Assembly: GCA_947625485.1 (NCBI GenBank)
Contig: CANQOP010000002.1
Coordinates: 81,269 to 145,268, forward strand
From: an uncultured Clostridia bacterium
Lineage (GTDB): Bacteria; Bacillota; Clostridia; Oscillospirales; Acutalibacteraceae
Direction: 5' to 3'
Length of the DNA stretch: 64,000 bases
Position 1 is the stretch's first letter; each line of letters opens with the position of its first letter. Below are positions 30,559-40,000 of the stretch, piece after piece. The notes under the pieces were generated by a model, which was given only the letters and a program-made list of their open reading frames with translations, was not told the DNA's origin and did no database searches. The translations under genes and the position numbers were made by a program.

Positions 30559-33033
30559 ATGAAGGAACAAAAATTCAAAATAACCGGGATGACATGCTCC
30601 GCCTGTCAGATGCACGTTGAAAACGCTGTTAAAAAACTCAACGGAATAGAGTCAGCAAACGTCAATCTCCTCGCGAATACAATGGACGTCATCTTTGACG
30701 AAAGCAAACTCAATACAAAGGATATAATAAACGCCGTGAAAGCCGCAGGCTACGGAGCGAAGGAGTTTTCGCGTGAAGCCGAAAGTTATGATGAACCTGC
30801 GAATACTGCTAAGAAACAGCTAATATGGTCAGTTATTTTTCTCATTCCTCTTATGATTGTTGCTATGGGGCATATGATTGGTCTGCACATAGAACTGCTG
30901 GAGAATATGACGGTTCTGGGTATTTGTCAGCTTGTTTTTTTAATTCCTATCATCATACTGAACCGAAAATACTTTATAAACGGTTTTAAATCGCTTTTTA
31001 AGCTCAATCCCAATATGGACGCGCTTATTGCGCTGGGAGCGGGAATTTCTGTTCTCTACAGCCTATACAATTTTATTATTGCCGCGATAAATCAAATGTC
31101 TGTAATGCACGCTATGCATATGGGCGTTCACTACTACTTTGAGTCGGCGGGAATGATACTCACATTTATTTCTATAGGTAAATTTCTCGAAAGCAAGAGC
31201 AAGAGTAAAACTTCGTCCGCTATCAGTAACCTCGTGAAACTAACACCGAAAACCGCTATTATTGAAAAAGACGGAATTGAAGTAGAGACAGACACTAACA
31301 AAATCGTTGCAGGCGACACAGTTATATGCAAAAACGGTATGAGCATTCCTGTGGACGGGCGTATCATTGACGGAAATTGCAGTATTGACGAGTCGGCAAT
31401 CACGGGTGAAAGTATTCCCGTTGATAAGCATAACGGCGATAATGTAACGGGCGGCACGGTTATTACCTCGGGATATATTAAAATAGAAGCGGTTAATACA
31501 GGCGACGACACCACTCTGTCAAAAATTATAAAGCTCGTCGAAAACGCTACCTCGTCCAAAGCTCCTATTGCAAGAATTGCAGACAAGGTTGCGTCCGTGT
31601 TTGTCCCTGCTGTGATAGGTATTGCCGTTCTGACAACCATTATATGGCTTATTGTTGGGGCGGATGTCGGTAAGGCTATCTCCTTCGGAATAGCCGTTCT
31701 TGTTATCTCCTGTCCCTGCGCTCTCGGTCTAGCAACTCCTACAGCGATTATGGTAGGCACGGGCAAAGCGGCGCAGTACGGAATTCTTATTAAGTCCGCT
31801 TTGGCACTTGAAACTGCCAACAAGGTAAAAACGGTTGTGCTCGATAAAACGGGAACAATAACAAAGGGTACTCCGCAGGTCACGGACGTCCTCCCCTATA
31901 CTGACGAAAATGAGCTGCTCTCAATCGCATATTCAATTGAGAATAACTCAGAACACCCACTCGCCAAAGCCGTGGTAGACTTTGCAAAAAGCAAAAGCAT
32001 TGAACTTTTAAAGGCAGAAAATTTTAAGTCCTATACGGGCTCGGGTATTTCCGCGGAAATAAACCATACTGTTTATTACTCGGGTAACTATAGCTTTATT
32101 GAAAGTCTTGGAATAAATTTTGATAATAATTCTTTATCAGAATTATATAGCGACGGTAAAACTCCGTTAATTTTTGCTGATAATGACAAAGTAATAGGAG
32201 TTATCGCTGTAGCTGATACAATAAAAGAGACGAGCAAAAAGGCGATTTCCGCCCTTAACGGTATTGGTGTTGAAACTGTTATGCTCACTGGCGATAACAG
32301 ACAAACCGCAAATTCTATCCAAAGGCTTGCCGGCATAAAGACTGCTTATGCTCAGGTTCTGCCGCAGCAAAAAGAACAGGTTGTACGTCAATATAAAAAT
32401 GATGGCGCGGTTGCTATGGTAGGAGACGGAGTAAACGACTCCCCTGCCCTTGTGACGGCTGACGTTGGAATCGCAATCGGCGCCGGAACGGATATTGCTA
32501 TCGACTCCGCCGATATTGTCCTTATGAAAAGCGATCCGCTTGATATTGTTACGACTATCCAGCTCAGCCGCGCGGTACTGAAAAATATTAAAGAAAACTT
32601 ATTCTGGGCGTTTATTTACAATATTATCTGTATTCCGCTCGCCGCGGGAGCTTTCTACCACCTGCTCGGGTGGCAGCTCGAGCCGATGTTTGGCACAATC
32701 GCAATGAGCTTAAGCTCAATCTGCGTAGTATCCAACGCCCTTAGGCTGAGACGGTTCAAGCCGAAATCGGTAACATCCTATGCAAAACAAATAACAGACT
32801 ATGAGACTATTGTACTTGAAAAGGAGGTGTTTAATATGAAAACTGTTTCAATAGAAGGTATGATGTGCGAGCACTGCAAGTCAAGCGTAAAGTCCGCACT
32901 TGAAGCACTGACAGATAAACCCGTCAGCGTTGACCTTGAAAAAAATAATGCGACGATTGACGACTCGGTTGCGGACGACGCAATCCGTAAAGCAATTTCG
33001 GACGCAGGATATAAAGTAACGGAGATTCAATAA
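30559..33033 (+). CDS. copA: Copper-translocating P-type ATPase with N- and C-terminal HMA domains
   Basis: GMTCSACQ, SCPCALGLATP, DKTGTITKG, GDGVNDSPAL, C-terminal GMMCEHCK. Confidence 0.95.
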   Translation: MKEQKFKITGMTCSACQMHVENAVKKLNGIESANVNLLANTMDVIFDESKLNTKDIINAVKAAGYGAKEFSREAESYDEPANTAKKQLIWSVIFLIPLMIVAMGHMIGLHIELLENMTVLGICQLVFLIPIIILNRKYFINGFKSLFKLNPNMDALIALGAGISVLYSLYNFIIAAINQMSVMHAMHMGVHYYFESAGMILTFISIGKFLESKSKSKTSSAISNLVKLTPKTAIIEKDGIEVETDTNKIVAGDTVICKNGMSIPVDGRIIDGNCSIDESAITGESIPVDKHNGDNVTGGTVITSGYIKIEAVNTGDDTTLSKIIKLVENATSSKAPIARIADKVASVFVPAVIGIAVLTTIIWLIVGADVGKAISFGIAVLVISCPCALGLATPTAIMVGTGKAAQYGILIKSALALETANKVKTVVLDKTGTITKGTPQVTDVLPYTDENELLSIAYSIENNSEHPLAKAVVDFAKSKSIELLKAENFKSYTGSGISAEINHTVYYSGNYSFIESLGINFDNNSLSELYSDGKTPLIFADNDKVIGVIAVADTIKETSKKAISALNGIGVETVMLTGDNRQTANSIQRLAGIKTAYAQVLPQQKEQVVRQYKNDGAVAMVGDGVNDSPALVTADVGIAIGAGTDIAIDSADIVLMKSDPLDIVTTIQLSRAVLKNIKENLFWAFIYNIICIPLAAGAFYHLLGWQLEPMFGTIAMSLSSICVVSNALRLRRFKPKSVTSYAKQITDYETIVLEKEVFNMKTVSIEGMMCEHCKSSVKSALEALTDKPVSVDLEKNNATIDDSVADDAIRKAISDAGYKVTEIQ
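32836..33033 (+). CDS. Possible internally initiated CopZ-like HMA protein (in-frame within copA)
   Basis: AAGGAGGTG at 32821-32829, 8 nt from GGAGG to ATG 32836; MKTVSIEGMMCEHCKSSVKSALEAL...; same frame and stop as copA. Confidence 0.5.
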   Translation: MKTVSIEGMMCEHCKSSVKSALEALTDKPVSVDLEKNNATIDDSVADDAIRKAISDAGYKVTEIQ

Positions 33034-33111
33034 GAAAGAGTGAACACGCTTTTAAAATCTTATTGCGTATTCGTACTCTTAGCGCAATACCGCGCGAAAA
33101 ACACAAAATGC

Positions 33112-33146
33112 AAAGGGCAGTTCACTTAAAACTGCCCTTTTTCTTT
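33112..33146 (+). terminator. Intrinsic terminator after copA
   Basis: AAAGGGCAGTT-CACTTAA-AACTGCCCTTT-TTCTTTAT. Confidence 0.9.
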
Positions 33147-33182
33147 ATATGAAAATAATACATTCTGTTACCCACAATATCT

Positions 33183-34997
33183 TTAATTTTCTTTTTTTAT
33201 GTCATTTAGTCCCCCATATGGTAATTGTTTAATTTTATCAGTATTTTTATCAAAAACACTGTTGTCTATATCTTCATTGATCCTATATTCATATGGCTGG
33301 ATTCGGCGTATGAGCTCTCCGTTTTTACCATACGCGTCCAGAGATAAAAAGATACCGTTCTCCTTATCGACCAACGCTTTGTAGTTATATATATGATTAA
33401 AGCCGTTTGACGTCCCCTTTATAAAAAAGCATTCTCTGTCGAATTTATAAACTATCTTCTCAACCGTCCAATTATCAATATACGTCATTTTATGTGATAT
33501 AGCAAACATCTCGGACTTATACTGTGACGGAGCGCTGTATAAATTAAATATATCACATCTGCTGTACTGCACATACTCTTCTGCATCTTTATCGTACTTA
33601 TATCTTCTCATCGGGTCGATAAATTTAACAAAATCAAGTTTCTGATGCTCTCTGCCAAATTTTGTTATTTGAACAAATTCGTTTTCGTAGAGCTTTAAAA
33701 GCAATGTTTTATATCTTTGTTTCTGCGCTTTTGCTAAAATTTTCTTATCGCCTTTACTTTTTTTGTTATCTGCTCGGTCTCCGAAATCACAGTTGTAGTG
33801 CATTTCATTTTTCAGGAGAGTGTATGAGAACGGCGTTCCGTTACTGTCGAAGATAATTTCCTTGGCTCTGTGCTTGTCCGTATCAGCGCAGTATGTAACA
33901 TATTCTCCCTCTTCCAAACCTGATGAAATATCATATAAATAGAATGTTGACTGAATAGTTTTAAAGTAGTCGAGGGAGTTGTAAATTCGGTCAAGTATAT
34001 ACATTTTATTTGATTTTGAGTTTAAGTCTTTATCGGGATTAAAAGATACCTCTTTCCTCTTATCTTTATCATAAAATCCATTGGAATAAAACATTTTCAA
34101 AGCGTCAATCTTCTGAATCGTTTCCGAAGCTTTATTTGCCGTCGTATGTTTCACCGCTACGGTATGGTTATTCTTAGTATTTTGCGTTAGAAAATAAGTA
34201 ATTCCGCCCGCCGCTACGACAAACGCACTGCTTACCGCGACTGTTTTTACGAGCGCTGCGTACTTAACCGCGTTTACTGCCGCCTTAGAGGCAGTAACAA
34301 TACCTTTTTCGACCTGAGTTTTAAGAGCAAATACAGATTTTTCGGAGATTGTAAATTTACTCTTTTCCGCGTCATTTATAAGCGTGTACGATATATATGA
34401 CAGCGGCGCCGCCCCTCCAAGAAGATTTGCTTTCCCGTACTTTTCGAGTTCATTTTTAATCGCTTTGCGCGCTGTGTATAAGCGGCTTTTGACCGTTCCT
34501 TCCTTTACTTCAAGTACAGATGAGATTTCCTTAACGCTTAGCTGCTGATAATAGTACATAAGTACACATTCTCTTTGAATTTCGGGGAGCTTGCTGACAG
34601 CGTTACGAAGTATTTCGCACACTTCCTCAGTTTCAACACATTTCTCCGGGATAATCTGAATATCATTTTCTTCAAATTTATCGGTCAATTCTTCATTCTC
34701 ACGTTTATCAGCAAGTATATTTCTACAGTAATTTGCTGTTACGGTCTTAATCCATCCGAGAAAAGCCTTCGGATATTCAACAGACCTGAGATTGCTTAAA
34801 ACCTTAACATAAATATCTTGAACCGCATCTTTAGCCTTTTCTTCATTACAAAGCATACTCAGGCAGTAATAATACACATAATTTCCCGTTTCGCTGACAA
34901 TGTATTCTAGTGCTTTTTTGTCACCATTCTGAGCCTTTAAAACATTTCTTGCAAGTTTATTGTTGTTAATTTTAAATTGAGGCGTTTTGTCTCTCAT
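33183..34997 (-). CDS. ECF-type sigma-70 factor fused to TM segment and long C-terminal extracytoplasmic domain
   Basis: Sigma region 2 (AKDAVQDIYVKVLSNLRSVEYPKAFLGWIKTVTANYCRNIL), region 4 (LPEIQRECVLMYYYQQLSVKEISSVLEVKEGTVKSRLYTARKAI), TM VKTVAVSSAFVVAAGGITYFL, then about 340 aa. Confidence 0.88.
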   Translation of the reverse strand: MRDKTPQFKINNNKLARNVLKAQNGDKKALEYIVSETGNYVYYYCLSMLCNEEKAKDAVQDIYVKVLSNLRSVEYPKAFLGWIKTVTANYCRNILADKRENEELTDKFEENDIQIIPEKCVETEEVCEILRNAVSKLPEIQRECVLMYYYQQLSVKEISSVLEVKEGTVKSRLYTARKAIKNELEKYGKANLLGGAAPLSYISYTLINDAEKSKFTISEKSVFALKTQVEKGIVTASKAAVNAVKYAALVKTVAVSSAFVVAAGGITYFLTQNTKNNHTVAVKHTTANKASETIQKIDALKMFYSNGFYDKDKRKEVSFNPDKDLNSKSNKMYILDRIYNSLDYFKTIQSTFYLYDISSGLEEGEYVTYCADTDKHRAKEIIFDSNGTPFSYTLLKNEMHYNCDFGDRADNKKSKGDKKILAKAQKQRYKTLLLKLYENEFVQITKFGREHQKLDFVKFIDPMRRYKYDKDAEEYVQYSRCDIFNLYSAPSQYKSEMFAISHKMTYIDNWTVEKIVYKFDRECFFIKGTSNGFNHIYNYKALVDKENGIFLSLDAYGKNGELIRRIQPYEYRINEDIDNSVFDKNTDKIKQLPYGGLNDIKKEN

Positions 34998-35036
34998 AAT
35001 GAACCTCCTTATACGCGTTCATATAAAAAGACAATA

Positions 35037-35065
35037 AAAATAATAAATGGTTCATTTAATGTCAA
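35037..35065 (-). promoter_or_regulatory. Putative sigma-A-like promoter for the sigma-fusion gene
   Basis: Minus strand TTGACA-17 nt-TATTTT abutting the purD terminator. Confidence 0.6.
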
Positions 35066-35097
35066 AAAGGCTGCCTCAACGAGACAACCTTTTTATC
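35064..35097 (-). terminator. Intrinsic terminator after purD
   Basis: Minus strand AAAAAGGTTGTCTC-GTT-GAGGCAGCCTTTTT, two G-U pairs, U-tract. Confidence 0.8.
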
Positions 35098-35100
35098 ATA

Positions 35101-36366
35101 TTATTTTGTTCTGCCTATATCCTTGCGGAAGTGGGCTCCGTCAAAATGAATTTTATCAACTGCAGCATAAGCCTTTTTCAAAGCTTCGTCGAGTGTATCG
35201 GCTTTAGCAGTAACACCAAGTACCCGACCGCCGTTCGTGAGGAACTTACCGTTCTCGAGCTTTGTGCCTGCGTGATATACAACAGCGCCGCTTACAGAAC
35301 CGTTCTTATCAAGACCGCTGATCTCGATACCTTTCTTATACGCAAGCGGGTATCCGCCGCTCGCCATAACAATACAGGCAGTAGCTCCGTCATACCACTC
35401 GACGTCAATATCGGCAAGTTTCTCGTCAATAACAGCCTCGCATATATCGACCAAATCAGTCTTAAGCCGCGGAAGAACTACCTGAGCCTCCGGGTCGCCG
35501 AAGCGTGCGTTATATTCGATTACCTTCGGTCCGTTCGGAGTAATCATAAGTCCGAAGTAGAGACAACCCTTAAAAGGTCTGCCTTCCTTGCTCATAGCCT
35601 CAATCGTCGGAACAAAAATCGTGTCGTAACACTCCTTGGCAATTTCATCTGAATAGTACGGATTAGGACTTACCGTACCCATACCGCCCGTATTCAGACC
35701 CTCGTCGTTATCGTAGGCACGTTTATGGTCCTTTGAGCTCACCATAGGCTTGACAACCTTGCCGTCGGTAAACGCGAGAACACTGACCTCGGGTCCTGTG
35801 AGGAACTCCTCAATTACAATGTTATTACCGGAATCGCCAAACTGCTTGTCCTCCATAATGGACTTGATAGCCGCCTTTGCTTCGTCTATTGTCTGAGCAA
35901 TTATTACACCCTTTCCGAGTGCCAGACCGTCAGCTTTTACAACAACGGGAACGGTATTTTCTTTTTCAACATACTCCATAGCCTTCTTAGCGTCGTCAAA
36001 AACCTCATACTTCGCTGTGGGAATGTTGTATTTTTTCATAAGATTCTTTGAAAAGACCTTTGAAGCCTCGATTATAGCCGCGTTCTCATTAGGACCAAAA
36101 GCGCGTATTCCCGCATCGTTCATAGCGTCTACCATACCCGCGGCAAGCGGATCATCGGGAGCTACGAACACGAGGTCAATAGCCTTGTCCTTTGCAAACT
36201 TAACCATATTTTCTATGTCCATCGCGCCGATATTTACAGTTTCGGCATCTCTGGAAATACCGCCGTTACCTGGTGCGCAGTAGAGCTTTGTGCACTTAGG
36301 CGACTCTTTGAGCTTTTTTATCAAAGCGTGTTCTCTGCCGCCTGAGCCAACCATTAATATTTTCAT
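35101..36366 (-). CDS. purD: Phosphoribosylamine-glycine ligase
   Basis: MKILMVGSGGREHALIKKL...ADGLALGKGV...EYNARFGDPEAQ. Confidence 0.97.
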   Translation of the reverse strand: MKILMVGSGGREHALIKKLKESPKCTKLYCAPGNGGISRDAETVNIGAMDIENMVKFAKDKAIDLVFVAPDDPLAAGMVDAMNDAGIRAFGPNENAAIIEASKVFSKNLMKKYNIPTAKYEVFDDAKKAMEYVEKENTVPVVVKADGLALGKGVIIAQTIDEAKAAIKSIMEDKQFGDSGNNIVIEEFLTGPEVSVLAFTDGKVVKPMVSSKDHKRAYDNDEGLNTGGMGTVSPNPYYSDEIAKECYDTIFVPTIEAMSKEGRPFKGCLYFGLMITPNGPKVIEYNARFGDPEAQVVLPRLKTDLVDICEAVIDEKLADIDVEWYDGATACIVMASGGYPLAYKKGIEISGLDKNGSVSGAVVYHAGTKLENGKFLTNGGRVLGVTAKADTLDEALKKAYAAVDKIHFDGAHFRKDIGRTK

Positions 36367-36385
36367 ATTGTACCTCTGTATTAAA

Positions 36386-37564
36386 TTAGTGATGGAAAAG
36401 TCTTATTCCCGTGAACGCCATTGTCATATTGTACTTATCGCAGGTTTCAATTACATTGTCGTCCCGAATTGAGCCGCCGGGCTGAGCAACGTATTGAACG
36501 CCCGATTTCTTTGCGCGCTCAATGTTGTCGCCGAACGGGAAGAACGCGTCTGAGCCGAGGCTCACGCCGCTGTTCTTGGCAATCCATTCCTTCTTTTCCT
36601 CTGCGGTGAGGGGCTCGGGCTTAACCTTAAAGAGATTTTGCCAAGTGCCGTCTCTTAGGACATCATCATATTCGTCGGAAATATATACGTCAATCGTGTT
36701 GTCACGGTCGGGACGGCGGATATTATCAACAAACTGCAGTCCGAGCACCTTCGGGTGCTGTCTGAGCCACCAGATGTCAGCCTTATTGCCTGCAAGTCTT
36801 GTGCAGTGAACGCGCGACTGCTGACCTGCGCCTACGCCGATAGCCTGTCCGTCCTTAGCGTAACAAACGGAGTTGGACTGAGTGTATTTAAGAGTGATAA
36901 GAGCGATAAGAAGATCGCGCTTAGCTTCCTCAGGAAGTTCTTTATTAGCTGTAGGAATGTTTGAAGTAATCATTTCCTCGTCAATTTTGAGTTCATTTCT
37001 TCCCTGCTCAAATGTGATACCGAAAACGTCCTTGTGCTCGATCGGAGCAGGAACATAGTCAGGGTCAATTTTTACTACATTATAAGTGCCCTTGCGCTTC
37101 GTCTTTAGAACTTCAAGAGCCTCAGGAGTGTAATCGGGGGCGATAATACCGTCGCTTACTTCTCTCTGTAAAAGTTTAGCAGTTTGAACGTCACAAGTGT
37201 CCGAGAGCGCAACCCAGTCTCCGTATGAGGACATTCTGTCGGCGCCTCTCGCCTTAGCGTATGCGCTTGCAATCGGAGAAAGCTTTAAATCGTCAACAAA
37301 GTATATTTTTTTAAGTGTATCGGAAAGCTCTGTCGCAACAGCGGCGCCCGCAGGGCTTACGTGCTTGAATGACGCGGCGGCAGGAAGTCCCGTAGCGGCT
37401 TTCAGCTCACAAACAAGCTGCCATGAATTAAATGCGTCCAGGAAGTTTATATAACCGGGTTTACCGTTGAGAACTTCAATAGGTAAATCCGAACCGTCTT
37501 TCATAAAAACTCTTGACGGTTTCTGATTAGGGTTACAACCGTATTTTAAAGCTAGTTCGTTCAT
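36386..37564 (-). CDS. Stand-alone AICAR formyltransferase (PurH C-terminal-type domain)
   Basis: LKYGCNPNQKPSRVF...SFKHVSPAGAAVA...GAGQQSRVHCTRLAG...SDAFFPFGDNIERA; no N-terminal IMP cyclohydrolase domain. Confidence 0.92.
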   Translation of the reverse strand: MNELALKYGCNPNQKPSRVFMKDGSDLPIEVLNGKPGYINFLDAFNSWQLVCELKAATGLPAAASFKHVSPAGAAVATELSDTLKKIYFVDDLKLSPIASAYAKARGADRMSSYGDWVALSDTCDVQTAKLLQREVSDGIIAPDYTPEALEVLKTKRKGTYNVVKIDPDYVPAPIEHKDVFGITFEQGRNELKIDEEMITSNIPTANKELPEEAKRDLLIALITLKYTQSNSVCYAKDGQAIGVGAGQQSRVHCTRLAGNKADIWWLRQHPKVLGLQFVDNIRRPDRDNTIDVYISDEYDDVLRDGTWQNLFKVKPEPLTAEEKKEWIAKNSGVSLGSDAFFPFGDNIERAKKSGVQYVAQPGGSIRDDNVIETCDKYNMTMAFTGIRLFHH

Positions 37565-37578
37565 AATATTACCTCCGA

Positions 37579-38313
37579 TTATTTATTTTTGTTAATAATT
37601 CTTGAAGTCGCTTTGTTTGTAGCAATATCGATATATCTGACAAAAAGGCTTACCTTGTTATCACAATCAAGCGCGTTCCATATTTTCTCTGCAAACGTAT
37701 CAATGTCGTCGTTTCCTATCTCTACCAGAGTAGGTTCACCCTCAAAGCTCGGCAGCGGATTTCCGTCCTCCATATATGTATGAATATAATGGCCCTCACC
37801 CTGAATCGGGTGAGCATAGTCAAATGTGAATCTCTGACAGCATTTAGGATTGCCGTTAGCGCTCTTTAGAATTGACAAAGTATAAGAAACCTTTTCTCCT
37901 CTTGCGTCTTTCTCGGTGCGGCAGTTTACGATACCGCTGATACGTGGCGTATAGTTAGGAGCGTCAGGCTCGAACTCACGCGCGCTTAGACTCTGCTCGA
38001 AGGTTTTGCCGCATGACATAAGCGAGTGGATAGTATCGGTCTGGTCGCCGTTTGTTACAATTGTGCTCTCAGCGAGTGTTCTCACAGGAGAATAAATTAT
38101 AAGGCTCGGGTCTTCGAGCTTACTTTCGTCAAACGCTTTAGTTCGTATGCCGTCGCCGTCTTCTACAAAAACACGGTTACGGCTGTTGCTGCTGCGCCCC
38201 ATAATGAAATAAGCTATAACAGCGTTTGTACCGTCGGCCGTTCTTCCCAGAACTATCCCTCTTCCGGGGTAGCTTGTAGAAGAAATTTCCTTTTCAAGTG
38301 ATACAGGTTTCAT
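37579..38313 (-). CDS. PurO-like (archaeal-type) IMP cyclohydrolase
   Basis: SSTSYPGRGIVLGRTADGTNAVIAYFIMGRSSNSRNRVF...; located next to stand-alone AICARFT. Confidence 0.85.
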   Translation of the reverse strand: MKPVSLEKEISSTSYPGRGIVLGRTADGTNAVIAYFIMGRSSNSRNRVFVEDGDGIRTKAFDESKLEDPSLIIYSPVRTLAESTIVTNGDQTDTIHSLMSCGKTFEQSLSAREFEPDAPNYTPRISGIVNCRTEKDARGEKVSYTLSILKSANGNPKCCQRFTFDYAHPIQGEGHYIHTYMEDGNPLPSFEGEPTLVEIGNDDIDTFAEKIWNALDCDNKVSLFVRYIDIATNKATSRIINKNK

Positions 38314-38328
38314 TTTTACCGTCCTTTC

Positions 38329-38958
38329 TTACTCGCTTATAACAGCGATATTGCCTTTAACACTTATTTTATCCTCGCAGAACAGCGACACTGCCTCGGG
38401 CAGTATCTTCCATTCCGCCTGCTCCATAATCCTTTTTTGAAGTGTTTCCGGTGTATCCCCGTATTTCACCTCTACGGGCTTTTGAATTATAATCGGTCCG
38501 CCGTCGCACTCTTCATTCACGAAGTGAGCTGTTGCGCCGCTGATTTTCACGCCCTTTGCAAGCGCCGCCTCATGAACCCGAAGTCCGTAAAATCCCTCGC
38601 CGCAAAAGCTCGGAATAAGCGCGGGGTGAATATTAATGATTTTATTTTCAAAAGCGGAGATAACCTTATGTCCCAGAATAGTCATAAATCCCGCGAGTAC
38701 GACTAAATCTGCATTTTTACTCTCTAATAGTTTGGTTAAAGCCTCGTCATATTCGTCAAACTCATTAAAATCCCTGCGGCGGATAACGGCGGTATCTATG
38801 CCGTTAGCGGCTGCGCGTGTGAGAGCGTAAGCATTCGGGTTACTTGATATTACGCAGTTAATTTTGCCGTTTTTTATTATTCCCGATTTTTGAGCGTCGA
38901 TAAGAGCCTGAAGATTTGTACCTCCGCCCGATACGAGAACAACGATATTTTTCATCAT
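38329..38958 (-). CDS. purN: Phosphoribosylglycinamide formyltransferase
   Basis: [15 protein letters not shown]...LAGFMTILG...[13 protein letters not shown]. Confidence 0.95.
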   Translation of the reverse strand: MMKNIVVLVSGGGTNLQALIDAQKSGIIKNGKINCVISSNPNAYALTRAAANGIDTAVIRRRDFNEFDEYDEALTKLLESKNADLVVLAGFMTILGHKVISAFENKIINIHPALIPSFCGEGFYGLRVHEAALAKGVKISGATAHFVNEECDGGPIIIQKPVEVKYGDTPETLQKRIMEQAEWKILPEAVSLFCEDKISVKGNIAVISE

Positions 38959-39989
38959 TCTATGATTACTCCTTCGTCACCCTTGACCACTTCGCCGATA
39001 ACTACTGCATCTTCGCCGTTAGCCCTGAGCACGTCAAGCGCCTTGTCAACACAGTTTTTATCTACAGCGGCAATCATACCAATTCCCATATTAAAGGTGT
39101 TGAACATATCGTGCTCGGATATATCTCCGACTCTCTGCAAAACTTTGAAAATCGGCAACACGGGAACAGCGCTCTTATCAATTTTAGCGGTAAGACCGTC
39201 TTTCATCATACGCGGAATATTTTCATAAAAACCGCCACCCGTGATATGAGAAACAGCCTTGACTTCAACCTCTTTAATGAGAGCAAGGATTGGCTTTACA
39301 TATATCTTTGTCGGAGTCAACAGAGTTTCTCCGAGCGGTCTGTCAAGCTCGGGATATGTATTGTTAATCGTATTTTCGTCGATACCGAAAACCTTCCTCA
39401 CGAGAGAAAAGCCGTTTGAGTGAACTCCCGATGAGCGTAATCCGATAAGCACATCGCCATCGCACAGTTTACTTCCGTCTATAATACTCGGCTTGTCCAC
39501 TATACCAACGCAAAAACCCGCAACGTCGTACTCGTCTGTCGGATAAAAGCCCGGCATTTCGGCAGTTTCGCCGCCTACAAGAGCACAGCCCGACTGAATA
39601 CAGCCGTCAGCAATTCCCGAAACGATGTCGGCAATTTTTTCTGGTACGTTCTTGCCGCACGCAATATAATCAAGGAAGAATAAAGGCTGAGCGCCTCCGC
39701 ACACAACATCGTTTACGCACATTGCAACGGCGTCAATTCCGATTGTATTATGTTTATCCAAAAGGAAAGCAAGCTTGAGCTTTGTTCCCACGCCGTCTGT
39801 GCCCGAAACGAGCACAGGCTCCTTCATACCGCTTAGATTCGGCGCAAAAAGTCCGCCGAAACCGCCTATACCCGACACAACGCCGTCAATCTTCGTTCTC
39901 GCAACGTGGCTCTTCATAAGCTCAACCGCCTTATAACCTGCGGTTACATCAACGCCTGCCGCCTTATAACTTTCACTGAAACTCTTCAT
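38955..39989 (-). CDS. purM: Phosphoribosylformylglycinamidine cyclo-ligase
   Basis: [20 protein letters not shown]...[13 protein letters not shown]...[14 protein letters not shown]. Confidence 0.97.
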   Translation of the reverse strand: MKSFSESYKAAGVDVTAGYKAVELMKSHVARTKIDGVVSGIGGFGGLFAPNLSGMKEPVLVSGTDGVGTKLKLAFLLDKHNTIGIDAVAMCVNDVVCGGAQPLFFLDYIACGKNVPEKIADIVSGIADGCIQSGCALVGGETAEMPGFYPTDEYDVAGFCVGIVDKPSIIDGSKLCDGDVLIGLRSSGVHSNGFSLVRKVFGIDENTINNTYPELDRPLGETLLTPTKIYVKPILALIKEVEVKAVSHITGGGFYENIPRMMKDGLTAKIDKSAVPVLPIFKVLQRVGDISEHDMFNTFNMGIGMIAAVDKNCVDKALDVLRANGEDAVVIGEVVKGDEGVIIE

Positions 39990-40000
39990 TCTTACCCCCG

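Noticed and set aside
31134-31883. 249-aa minus-strand ORF opposite copA
   Set aside because: Antisense to conserved P-type ATPase motifs; composition (Ile/Thr/Val/Pro runs) is typical of a reverse-complement shadow.
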